From: Adiantum capillus-veneris
Taxonomy: Eukaryota; Streptophyta; Polypodiopsida; Polypodiales; Pteridaceae
Reading direction: 5' to 3'
DNA: 64,000 nt
NCBI GenBank assembly: GCA_014529385.2
Contig: CM043968.1
Coordinates: 28,355,513 to 28,419,512, forward strand
How positions within the stretch are numbered: the stretch's first letter is position 1; each line of letters begins with the position of its first letter. Below, piece by piece: positions 33,925 through 43,690 of this stretch. The notes under the pieces were generated by a model. That model searched no databases, had not been told where the DNA came from, and saw nothing but the letters and a program-made list of their open reading frames with translations. The translations under genes and the position numbers were made by a program.

Positions 33925-35600
33925 AACCATCTTTTTGAGAACTTACGCATGACTGTGTGCTGGTTATTAAGGCTACTATCATACACTAAAACCCAGTCAC
34001 CTTTGTCAATTTCTTTGCTCCTGAGTCGATGTCGCTTATCAAAGTAGCCCTTGTTTTTCAACCTTGCATTTTTGAGTCGTTCTTTTGCAGCTTCAATGTC
34101 TCCAGGTCTTCTCTCTAGCTGCCTTATACGCAGTGCAAGGAGATCTTTCCTGCTAAGCCCCTCTTGCCAAGGTAGTACATTCCATGTGGGAATTGTATCT
34201 TCAATCGGCATCACTGGATTTTGACCATACATTAGCTCCGCAGGCATGTAGCCAGTTACTGAGTTATGTGTTGTACGATCAGCCCATAAAGCATATGGTA
34301 ACAATTTTGGCCACTCACCAACTCTTCCTTCGCAAGCCTTGGCCAAAGCTTTAATGATAGGAGGATGCCCTCTTTCACTCTTTCCATTGCCTTCAGGGTT
34401 GTAAGCTGTAGTAAGAGAAATCTTGATTCGTAATCTAGAAAAGAACTCCCTTGCTTCTTCGGCATCCAGGTCACCTTTATCTACAGTGATCTTTCCCACA
34501 CAGCCATAACGGCAAATCACCTCATCAAGAAGGAATTTGCACACAGCTTCTGTGGTTTTAGCTCTTAATGCTCTTTTTTCAACCTGATTAGTTAGGTCCT
34601 CTCGTGCAAGAACCAAGTATCTCATATGCCAGAGTCCTAAAGGCATTGTGACTAGATCCACAACCCATTTATAGTGCATGGCTAGTGGATATGTAGGGTG
34701 CAATCCATCACGATGTCGAACATTTGAATACATTTGACAAGTTACACATGACTCTACAAACTGAGATACATCTTTATACATACCCTTCCACCAGTATTTT
34801 TCTTTCAACTTGGAGAAGGTTGCCCATACACCCCTATGTCCAGCCCATAGACTCTCATGAAACTCTTGCATGAGCTTTACTTGAGTCTCTTTTTTACATA
34901 TAACCCGTTGTGATGTAGCACCCTTTTGTTTAGGATGCTTCCACAAGTAACCATCCCTTAAAAAGTACCCATATGATTTCCTGCGTATCCTCTTGAATTC
35001 TTGTTTAGACCAATCATCCTGTTTTGTTAGAGTACTCAAGTAGCTTCCAATAGAAATCCAATCACCTTCATAAAGATCTTTCAAGAACAATTCAAGTGAA
35101 TTAGTCATGCAGACATTGTTACCTTTGACATGAGAGATAGAATAGAACTTTTTGCCTACATCATCTCCCTCATCAATCATTTGTGACTCATCTTCATACC
35201 TTGCCCTTGATAGCATATCTGCCACTGTATTGTCTTTACCTGCAATGTGCTTAAACTCAGGATTTAAGGACTTAATGTAGGAAATCCATCGCAACATAGC
35301 AATGTCTGGCATTGAGCAACTTGTAATCATCCCAAGAAGTGGTAGACAATCTGTTTCTACAACCACACATGCACCAATTAGGTACTCTTTCCCACTTTTC
35401 AAGGCTGTAACCATACCCCATAACTCTCTCTTTATCTGTGGATAGTTTCTTTGGCGAGCACTTAGTACCTTTGCTCCAAATCTTACCACATACCTATGTC
35501 CTTCTTTGTCATCTTGCCCTATTGCCCATCCAATCCCTGTAGGACTGGTGTCTACTGTCACAATTACTGGACTTTGACACTCATAGTCTACCTTTCTCAA
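33918..35600 (-). CDS. Element M RNase H and integrase (560 aa)
   Basis: Residues 1-140 are RNase H: PVIVTVDTSPTGIGWAIGQ (first Asp), RQRNYPQIKRELWGMV (Glu), VVVETDCLPLLG (Asp), GKDNTVADMLSRARY. Integrase follows: H-x-H zinc motif around HESLWAGHRGVW and CVTCQMYS, catalytic D in KWVVDLVTMP, D in KITVDKGDLD, and E in EGNGKSERGH. This integrates the cDNA. The protein ends at RWFY because the frame runs into LTR sequence at 33924, so a C-terminal domain is lost. It is offset by one frame from the RT ORF, which ends at 35581. The style of RNase H (conserved VRFGAKVLSARQRNYPQIKR) differs clearly from elements A, B and N, and is like lineages I associate with seed-free plants and fungi. Confidence 0.88.
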   Translation of the reverse strand: MRKVDYECQSPVIVTVDTSPTGIGWAIGQDDKEGHRYVVRFGAKVLSARQRNYPQIKRELWGMVTALKSGKEYLIGACVVVETDCLPLLGMITSCSMPDIAMLRWISYIKSLNPEFKHIAGKDNTVADMLSRARYEDESQMIDEGDDVGKKFYSISHVKGNNVCMTNSLELFLKDLYEGDWISIGSYLSTLTKQDDWSKQEFKRIRRKSYGYFLRDGYLWKHPKQKGATSQRVICKKETQVKLMQEFHESLWAGHRGVWATFSKLKEKYWWKGMYKDVSQFVESCVTCQMYSNVRHRDGLHPTYPLAMHYKWVVDLVTMPLGLWHMRYLVLAREDLTNQVEKRALRAKTTEAVCKFLLDEVICRYGCVGKITVDKGDLDAEEAREFFSRLRIKISLTTAYNPEGNGKSERGHPPIIKALAKACEGRVGEWPKLLPYALWADRTTHNSVTGYMPAELMYGQNPVMPIEDTIPTWNVLPWQEGLSRKDLLALRIRQLERRPGDIEAAKERLKNARLKNKGYFDKRHRLRSKEIDKGDWVLVYDSSLNNQHTVMRKFSKRWFY

Positions 35601-36741
35601 AGTCGTTTGCTGACTGGAGAAACTCCTTTAGCTTTTTCATGGATTTTACATGTGCTTCTGTCCATTTAAACTTTTGATTCTTTCTAAGCAGCTGATAAAG
35701 AGGATCAGCTACATGTGCATAATGTGGAATCCAAATAACATAGAAGACACATGCTCCTAGAAACCTTCTAACCTCAGTGATGCTAGTGCATGTTTCTTTC
35801 ATTCTTTGGATGACATCCACCTTTGCTGCACAAGGTTTCCTACCATATGTCCCGCACATGTGCCCCACAATGAGCACTTCATTGACATCAAACATAGACT
35901 TTTTCCCTGACAATGTAAGATTCACTTCTTCCAACCTAGACAAAATTTTATCACAATCATTTATGTGATTTACCACAAACTTGCGACATCCCTTGAGATC
36001 CAAAGATTCATCTTTGTCACTTTCTTTACACCCTTTGATAGGCAAATCATCAATGAAAGGCATTGTGATTTGAGGAATAAAGCCACGTAAGACCTTATTC
36101 ATCCCATTCATCATATGTGCAACCGAGTTGGTTGCTCCCTGTGGCAAGGTACACATCCTTACCAAACCCAAAGGTGTCCTCATGGTTGTCAAGTCTCTGA
36201 TTTCGATTGCAAGCTGAAATTGATCATACCCTGAGTAGAGATCCCCCATTGAATAGATTGCCCTCCCTGCAAACGCCTCTGCAAACTCATCCACAATTGG
36301 ACCTGTACCTACATTTCTAATTGTCACCTTGTTTACTGGTTGCATATCTTTGATGAAGCGTAGAGAACCATTCTTCTTTGGAACTGTGAACCACCTGTTT
36401 GAGTATGGAGCATAAGAAGGCTCCAAGATTCCCATTTTGATTTTCTCATTCAGTAGCTCTACTAACTTTGGCAAATGAGCCTTTGGAACCGGAATAGACC
36501 GCAGATTCCAGGGCACATGAGGTATTGTGAAAATTACCATAGGAGCTACAGTAGAAGGATCAACACATCCTATCTCATGTGACTCAAACGCAAAAGCCTT
36601 ACCATGCTTTGAACGCATTTCTTTGAAGCACTTTGTCTCTTCCTGTGTTAGAAACTCTTTGCAACCAATCTGCAACTCTTGAAAAGACTCCTTTGTGAAG
36701 GTATGCCCGATATTTTTAGGATTACTTAAACTTGGTTGCAA
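35581..36741 (-). CDS. Element M reverse transcriptase (386 aa)
   Basis: RT blocks in order: ILEPSYAPYSNRWFTVPKK, GSLRFIKDMQPVNKVTIRN, AIYSMGDLYSGYDQFQLAI, MRTPLGLVRMCTLPQGATN, and the catalytic motif ITMPFIDDLPIKG (FIDD, both aspartates present), then GHMCGTYGRKPCAAKV and RRFLGACVFYVIWIPHYA. It copies element RNA into DNA. The true start is upstream in the same frame (the listed first codon is TTG), separated by a TAA near 36768 from the 37134-36760 linker. A one-base shift near 35600 splits it from RNase H. Confidence 0.9.
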   Translation of the reverse strand: MQPSLSNPKNIGHTFTKESFQELQIGCKEFLTQEETKCFKEMRSKHGKAFAFESHEIGCVDPSTVAPMVIFTIPHVPWNLRSIPVPKAHLPKLVELLNEKIKMGILEPSYAPYSNRWFTVPKKNGSLRFIKDMQPVNKVTIRNVGTGPIVDEFAEAFAGRAIYSMGDLYSGYDQFQLAIEIRDLTTMRTPLGLVRMCTLPQGATNSVAHMMNGMNKVLRGFIPQITMPFIDDLPIKGCKESDKDESLDLKGCRKFVVNHINDCDKILSRLEEVNLTLSGKKSMFDVNEVLIVGHMCGTYGRKPCAAKVDVIQRMKETCTSITEVRRFLGACVFYVIWIPHYAHVADPLYQLLRKNQKFKWTEAHVKSMKKLKEFLQSANDFEKGRL

Positions 36742-36759
36742 AGAGGCTTGCTCAATCTT

Positions 36760-38462
36760 TTACCTGTTGTTGTTGGGTGGTAAGGGTGAAGCTACTGGTT
36801 TCACCTTCTTTGCTACACTCTTGTATTTGGTTTCAACATGGACTTCTGGGCCAACTATTTGGCTTTCTTTAAAGGCTTCTATTGCTTGATACATTTCCAT
36901 AGCGCAAACTTCCACAACTTCATTTTCAAGATGTAAACTAGACCCCATTATAGCATCAAGCTCACCCATAGTATCTATGAAAGAAGCTTGTCCACACAAA
37001 CCCAAAACATTTTCAGTAGGTTCTAGCAACCCACTCTTTTTCATGCCTATTTGTACATTATGCACATATTGCCTCTCACATCTCTTCAAATCTTCAAGTT
37101 TTGTAAAACATACTGATCCATTCCTTGTTTCCAAGGAGCTCGTTGAGAAAGTTTCACCTATTTTTGGATCAGGCGAGACACCTTTTCTTTTCGTACCACT
37201 GTAATCCCGCTTTACAATGGTACTTGGCCAAAACCCATCATTTCTCTATGATCATGAAACTCTTTGCTCACCTTTGGTAGAGGATGTTCTCTGAGGTTGT
37301 CACGATTTCTTTCATGGTTAACACAAACTGTGAGAAATTGGACAGCCCGTTTACCATCTTTGCTACATATCCTAGCATATGCTGAACCATCATCCATTAC
37401 CCTTGTTTCCATTCGAACTCCCACAATGTAGGGTTGTCCAAGGATAAGATGATATGAAGATGTATCCTGTACAAAGAAGTTTTGGTCAATCTTTACATCA
37501 CCTATTGTCACCTTCACACCTCGACATGCTGCATACAATTCAACGGATGAATTGTTTGCCACTTTCACCATCCGACCATGATCTGTGTCCATCGAACATT
37601 TGCACTTGTTGTAGAGACTCTTTGACATTATGTTTTTTTCTGAACCATGGTCAATCAAGGCAACAAATGGCTCTTCAAGATCACCTACCTTGACCAAAGT
37701 TTCTGTAGTAGCCCTTGCCCAGTGACTTCGTGAATAGTAGCTCCTAAGAATAGCTTCAACTTCTTCATCATCATTTGAGAAATGCACTTGCTTCACTCTC
37801 CCACTAGATTGGTAGCATCCTACCAATCCCACAGCTCCATCATCCTCCTTATTTTGCAATTGCATCCCTTGTGTCTTCAAGGTTTCTCCGTCAGCCTGTG
37901 GACGAGCAACCTCAGCAAGAGTTTGCCTCTTTCTCTTGATGATGTCAATGATCTCCTCGTGGAATTCACGCTTTGCAATGCCAAGAACTTCTTCCAAAGT
38001 AAACTCAATCTTGCTATTCAAGATCCTTTTCTCCAAGACTTTCTTTAAATCTGTAGCAACCTCAATATCAGATTGTAGTTTATAAGTTGGGCCTTTTGTC
38101 TTACCTTTTGTTGGCTCTTTCTTCTTTCCTATTGTAGACTCCTCCATGAGTACTTCAGGTGGAGATGCTCCTTGTGTTGAGGGTTTTTGAGAAGGCATTG
38201 AGTCGCTTCTTCCCCCACTTCTAGAAGCTCTTTTTGATGCACCTTCATCAGCATTCTCACGTCTGCGCTTCTCTTCTACAATCGCCTCATTTTGTTGGCA
38301 TTTTGTAATGTAGGCATGCACTGACAATGAGTCCACTGGATCATTCAATCCTGTTTCTAGACGTATGCAATCACCTGCTTCATGTAGAATCTCTTTTGTA
38401 AGCTTTCCCTTTTTAGCTAATTGCATAACATTTGGCCAAATTTGACCATGATGGTCACTCAC
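36760..38462 (-). CDS. Element M protease and linker region
   Basis: The ORF 38462-37212 (416 aa) has a charged N-terminal half, then a retropepsin-like domain: PFVALIDHGSEKNIMSKSLY (D-H-G-S in place of the usual D-S/T-G), KVANNSSVELYAACRGVKV, and FFVQDTSSYHLILGQPYIVG, the C-terminal ILGxPY motif. The ORF 37134-36760 (124 aa) is a linker before RT in the frame used by RT. The His in the active-site motif may weaken cleavage. Confidence 0.75.
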
Positions 38463-38654
38463 CTCTTCATCACTAAGATGCTCAATTTTTACTCCATAAG
38501 TAGCTGCCTCAACTGAAGAGCCATGGCATGCTTAGTTGCCATATCTTCAACTAAGGTTTGCATTCCCCCCTTCCCAAAGTTAGTTCTCAAGGGTAGACCT
38601 ATCTCTCTTAAGTGGTTTTACCATCCTTAAAAAAGACAACATCTTTTGACAAAG

Positions 38655-39395
38655 CATCACTAAAATCATCACAATCCCTTCTTACATGGTCTATACTATC
38701 ACACCAAATACATCTATTAAAAAGCCTTTTTCTTCAAGCTTTGCAAGCTTCACCTTCAAGTCACGCATTCCCTTCACAAGCTCATCTAGCATGGACTCAT
38801 CAAACTTCGGAGCGATAAAAGTAGGCTTTATCATTTTGTCAGGAGTTGAGGTGGAAGGACTTGTAGTGTTTACTACCATCTTGTCCCTTATTCTTTGTCA
38901 TTTGGCAAGCAGTGAGACAGCACCTTCAACCTCATTCCAGTCAGTCTTTAATCCTTGCTCAACATCTTTATCTTCAAAAAGAAGCTCCAAATTTTCTTGA
39001 AACTCTCTACCTGCAACTTGTAAGAAAAGATATGTCTTCTCTACATCTAGTGTGGCCCTTTCTGTCCTGGTGAGTTGTGCATAGCGCCACTCAAATTCCC
39101 TAAGTAGCTCTGTTATTGATAGTCCTTGCTTTGGCTTGACTACCCATTCTAAGAATGTCCTTTTGGTTACTCTCTCAGAGTCCTCCATGAAATATTCCTC
39201 CTTTAAAGCTACTTTGAGTTCTTCCCAATTTCTCCCATGCCCATCTTTAATTCCCCTAACATGTTCTCTAATTTCTGGAGAAACAACTAGCTCAAAGCTT
39301 TGAATCATCTCACCTTCTGACACGCGATGCAGCTCCATCTCCTTCACATACTCGCGTAAGTACTTGGTTACATCTTTGCCATTGAACTGATCCAT
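38655..39395 (-). CDS. Element M gag with zinc knuckle
   Basis: The frame 39395-38898 (165 aa) is a gag core: MDQFNGKDVTKYLREYVKEM, LVVSPEIREHVRGIKDGHG, WEELKVALKEEYFMEDSE, TELLREFEWRYAQLT. It continues through a stop to 38879-38691 (KFDESMLDELVKGMRDLKVK). A CCHC knuckle, CIWCDSIDHVRRDC, is readable near 38660-38715 after a shift. It forms particles and binds RNA. The small size and architecture differ from gag of elements A and N. Confidence 0.8.
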
Positions 39396-39574
39396 TCTAT
39401 TGACGACTGCTTATATGGCCTTCGTTGCTGAAATCTCCCTTCTTTCAGTGGCATGTTGTTGTTGCATGAACATTGCAAATGCTTGAAACATCTGCATTGT
39501 TGTTGGGTCACAATGCATACCTTGTTGCTCAACATGATCACCCATGGTTACCCACAAACTCTCACCCTGATAGT

Positions 39575-39592
39575 TTCACGTCGGGTTCACCA
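39575..39592 (-). other. Candidate primer binding site of element M
   Basis: Six bases inside the U5 end, the minus strand reads TGGTGAACCCGACGTGAA. It starts with TGG as a tRNA-CCA complement should, but I cannot match it to a particular plant tRNA. Confidence 0.5.
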
Positions 39593-40452
39593 AAAATATG
39601 TCCAGAAATTTGTGGTCCTGCCAGGAAAGCACTGGGCTTATGGCTGTGAGAGTTTGTGAGAGAACTCAAACAAAAACTATATGAAGGAGTTAAACCATAG
39701 ATGCCATGAAGACTAGGGTTTGGAAAGAAGTACAATCAAAGAAGCCCCACTCTTTCTCTCTTGCACTCACACACACAAAGAAAGAACACAAAAGAGAATG
39801 TCAAAACAACACAAAGATGAAAACATCAAGGCTATGGTCATATCGTATCATGGGTAATATGAAAGGGTTAATAGATGAGTTAATGGCATTCAATCTTGGC
39901 TGAACAAATAGGCTACGAATTGTTCTTTTAGAATTGTAGTTTTGTGCTTACCATAATATATATATTTTGTCTAGTGATTGGGATTAATTGTGTGTACAAA
40001 TCCTCTTGGTTCATAGCAAGATAACTACGCTTACGTTAAAAGAAAAGTTATAGTCTATGAGGGGTAGTATAATAGGATCTGGTGATAGAAGTATTTCATT
40101 GAACCTTTCTGGGCCAAAGAGAAACACTATACGTTGTTGAAAGTGTATTTTACGGCTAATCCATACGTTAATTCTAATAGATCGTACAGAGTGAAAGCGA
40201 TAGAAATTATCATCATATGAATTATTCATTTAGGATAACTCTAGTATGTGCAAAATCTAGATATGAGAGAAGAGAAGGGAAGATAAGGGAAGAGAAGAGA
40301 AGAGAGTTTCCCTCCCAAGCCCTATTCTTGCCCGTAGGCAATAAGGATACTGCGGGGAGAGATGTACCTGTAGCAAGGAGAACGTAAAATGTGTAGAGAG
40401 GATGAATTACTAAGAATGAGAGAGATAGGTTTGGTTAAGGAGATGAGATTAG

Positions 40453-40630
<178 letters not shown>

Positions 40631-40962
40631 AATTAGAGATGAAAAAGAAAACAACAAGAAGTCAACAAAACATCAATGTAGAACACATCTTACTTGACAA
40701 ACCCTTCGGCACCATTATTGATGAAGAGAGAAGAAGAGGGGAGAATTCAACTTTGATTGATACGCCAAGTCCAAGACCTTCTTTGTTTAGAGTTGATCTT
40801 CCAAGGATAGCATGCAAGAATGGCTAGTCTTCCTCTAGGAGAAAGTGTAGGCTTAGGCTTATGTTAATGGCTAAGTACAATTTGGCATTACTACTCACTC
40901 CCTCATGAATTCCTCTCATCAATGGCTTGAATGCTTGAGTAGTTTTCAAGGAATAAGAGGTC

Positions 40963-40973
40963 CCCTTTTATAG
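40963..40973 (-). promoter_or_regulatory. TATA box of the element M LTR
   Basis: The minus strand reads TATAAAAGG followed by GGACC, a strong plant TATA element. Its position in the LTR and orientation match transcription of M. Confidence 0.55.
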
Positions 40974-41795
40974 GTGAAGGGAACCCCCAAGGGTTTACAC
41001 AAGAAGAGAAGAGCCAGTGTGAATAGAAACTGGAAAAGTTGGAAATGAGCTGTCCCTGCATGATGTGGGCGGACTGGGGTCCAGTATTTTGATCATATCT
41101 CCTCAACCGTGGCTTCAGATAAAAAAGTAAAAATATAGGCAGAAACTTCAGCTCATTACCTACGACTTCCTTTTTATATGCATTTTCCAATTTGGATTGG
41201 AACCTTGTGTAAGAAATTCATCAAAATAGGGTACAGTTTTGGCAGCAAAAGTCTTCTTGTGGTCCCCTTAGCCTACACTTTTATTTGATTCCAATGGACA
41301 CCTCATGCCATATGAAAGCATGACATTGCTCCTTGACACGGTTTTGTAATCATGCTTGCAATAATGTATTAAAATAAGTGTATCTTGGAAATCATGCCAC
41401 CTAGTGTCCCACTAGGATTTGATTCCCTCCTAGTAGCTATTTAAAAAGAAATATAAGAAAAATAAGAAAAATACATAGATTATATATAGATTGGAAATTA
41501 CCCTATATATAGGATCTAGATAGGGTGTGAGATATTAATGAGATGGTAGAAAGAAAGAAGCAATGCTTTTGGCCCCAAGTTAAAGAGGCGGAGCTATTGA
41601 CGCTTTTCCCATAGTACTTTTTTATGGTAAAGTAAGAATACGTTACCCTTGAGATAAATAATATGATGAGATAGAAAGTTTATTATTATACTTACATATG
41701 CATATGTACATTATAGGAAATATAATTATGTATCTAAAAAGTTACAAGATAGATCTTGTAGCATGTGTTCCCAATATGTACGTGTCACAACACGA

Positions 41796-42538
41796 CAACG
41801 CCATAATTCGCAAGCAGGACCATCCAGAGCTTGGGTGGTCCATACAAATACCGAATCAGAGATAGAGCCACCATGGCAATGAGCTGATATACCGCGGACA
41901 CACCGGGTGCCCGTTGGGGGGAAGACATTGCCTTGTGGCCAGGGAGCTCTCCCCACAACACAAGATCGGGAGGCAAGGGAAGAGGATGACTCTAAAGAGG
42001 CTGCAGATCCATCCCCTAAGCATGTAAACAGGTACAAATCAATTTTTTTCAAGAAGCCTAAACGCCTCCAACCAGCAAATGTGCAAGTGCCCCCAAGACA
42101 ACCGCAGCGGCGTCAAAAAATAGCGAGGGCATTTGTAGAAATCCGGCACTATCAGAAGACTACGAAGCTTTTAATTTGACGCGCACCCTTTGCTCGCACA
42201 GTCAAGGAGGTTCTTTAAAGCTATGGAAATCAATATAGGATGCAAGAAATAGTGCTGGAGGCTATTCAAGAAGTTGCAGAGGCCCACATCATAGATATCA
42301 ACCTATGCGCCATACATGCAAAGAGAGTGACAATACAGCCAAGGAGGTGCTTTAAAGCTATGGAAATCAGTATAAGATGCAAGCAATAATGCTGGAGGCT
42401 ATTCAAGAAGTTGCAGAGGCCCACATCATATCGGTGTTGGAAGATATCAACCTATGCGCCATACATGCAAAGAGAGTGACAATATAGCCAAAGGATATGC
42501 AGCTTGCACACCGATTGCGATGGGACTTTGAGCATTAG
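41796..42538 (+). pseudogene. Histone H3-like tail end and histone fold (3' half of a split gene)
   Basis: From 41796 a plus-strand frame continues that of 33352-33648. It is tail-like (acidic and basic patches, then KKPKRLQPANVQVPP and RRQKIAR) up to 42128. The H3 fold starts there: AFVEIRHYQKTTKLLI (canonical ALREIRRYQKSTELLI), TGA (42177), RAPFARTVKEV, TAA (42216), then LEAIQEVAEAHII, DINLCAIHAKRVTI and PKDMQLAHRLRW, stop TAG 42536-42538. This covers alpha-N to alpha-3 and the C-terminus. Loop 1 has canonical H3 length, not the longer loop of CENH3, although the QKTT motif and non-canonical tail are CENH3-like. A 137/149-bp tandem duplication (42204-42340, 42341-42489) repeats alpha-2 to alpha-3. 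No introns are seen. If joined to the left half, about 210 residues precede the fold, against about 46 in canonical H3. Confidence 0.82.
42204..42489 (+). repeat. Tandem duplication inside the H3-like fold
   Basis: Units 42204-42340 (137 bp) and 42341-42489 (149 bp) share AAGGAGGTxCTTTAAAGC at the start and AAGAGAGTGACAATA near the end. The first lacks 12 bases coding for SVLE. The second is in another frame and leads into the true C-terminus. Confidence 0.93.
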
Positions 42539-42714
42539 CCAAAGTTACACATATTTTTTTGTATTGAGCCACCTTCTCTTTGTAATCACTGATTTTGCAA
42601 TGACAAAATGATTATGAGTTGTCTACTGTCTTTGTCTATTGTCTCCATAGTCATTTGGATTTTTGAACTATCCACTTGTTTTAATTAAGTTAAGTGTTTC
42701 TCCACCTCTGCTTC

Positions 42715-42850
42715 GACAGAGGGTGGAACTACCATGTGTTTGAAGGAGGCCTTGAGGTTGCAAGCTTCACAAAAATTATACAAGAAAGCAAAGTACTAAT
42801 ATGGATGCTCGGGTGCAATCAACACTCAGAGGATTGGTCTAGGATTACTT
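42715..42850 (+). pseudogene. LINE 3' fragment
   Basis: GWNYHVFEGGLEVASFTKI and ESKVLIWMLG match the C-terminal end of the LINE at 54503-54600 (NHHVFEGGFEVASFTKI, EIKVLIWTLE), here on the opposite strand. A short 3' piece only. Confidence 0.82.
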
Positions 42851-42901
42851 ATGCCTTGTTGTCAGCAGAGGGCATGCCTAGGACGGGGGAAAGTCTTGGC
42901 C

Positions 42902-43087
42902 AATATCAACAGTTTTGGTAACCTAAGGGGCAAACAAGGCTAGAAAATGCAAAAGGGTGGCCACAAGGGCACGCAGGTGAGCCATCCAGCAGTTTTGGAT
43001 GGCTCACCTGCGCGCCCTTGTGGCAACCCTTTTTTTTTGCATTTCCTAGCTTTGTTTGCCAATTAGGCTACCAAACTATTGATATAT
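42902..43087. repeat. Foldback (hairpin) element 1
   Basis: The left arm 42902-42988 is almost the reverse complement of the right arm 42996-43087, with a 7-base loop. Arm landmarks are GGTGGCCACAAGGGCACGCA and GCGCGCCCTTGTGGCAACCC. It is MITE-like or a potential small-RNA precursor; no target duplication is distinct because the symmetry extends into the flanks. Confidence 0.88.
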
Positions 43088-43236
43088 AGTGAAACCAGTT
43101 GTTTATGCAGCATGATACTAGATTTTTATACTGTCGAATGTGATTTGGCCTTTTGGTGCAGAGAACTAGAAAGTTGAATTGAAAGAAGGCATAATGTGCT
43201 TGAAAAGTTTAATCTCGTGTTCATCTCACCTTTTCC

Positions 43237-43396
43237 AGGTTCCTGGGGGCAGACACAGCCAGAAAATGCAAAAAAAAGGGTGGCCACAAGGGCGCACAGG
43301 ACAACCATCCAAAAATGTTGAATGAGCCATCTGCGTGCCCTTGTGGCCACCCTTTTTTTTTGCATTTTCTGGCCTTGTCTGCCCCCTAGGATACCA
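43237..43396. repeat. Foldback (hairpin) element 2, same family
   Basis: Arms of about 75 bases (43237-43310 and 43319-43396). It shares GGGTGGCCACAAGGGC and CCAGAAAATGCA with hairpin 1, but differs in the tip. Sequence after each hairpin is also similar (AGTGAAA.CAG...TGCA.CATGA), so a larger unit was duplicated. Confidence 0.85.
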
Positions 43397-43399
43397 AAA

Positions 43400-43690
43400 A
43401 AAGTTTAGATTAAGTGAAAGCAGATCTTAATGCAACATGACAATATAAATTCCACTTCTTTTCACTCAATTTTTTTTTTGTATTGTCCCCAAAATTAAGG
43501 TAAGTTGAAAGCAGATGTCACGTGCATCCCACTTTTGCTGTGTTGTTACTTTAAGCAAATAAGACAGCCTATTGAAACACATCACCAATTTCAACAACTT
43601 ACAAGATTGAGAGATCACATTGAAAAGAATGTACAAGATAGAGAAACCGTTCAAAGTATATTTTATTATTTCTAAAAAGTTAATTTTACA
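43400..43690. other. Flank between hairpin 2 and the unrecognised gene
   Basis: Contains a third, weaker echo of the post-hairpin sequence (GTTGAAAGCAGATGTCACGTGC near 43503, similar to AGTGAAAGCAGATC). It includes the likely 3' flank of the convergent minus-strand gene. Confidence 0.35.

Noticed and set aside
42129-42538. Calling the histone-like fold a clear CENH3
   Set aside because: Loop 1 has canonical H3 length and the C-terminus follows NLCAIHAKRVTI, as in canonical H3; only QKTT and the odd tail are CENH3-like.
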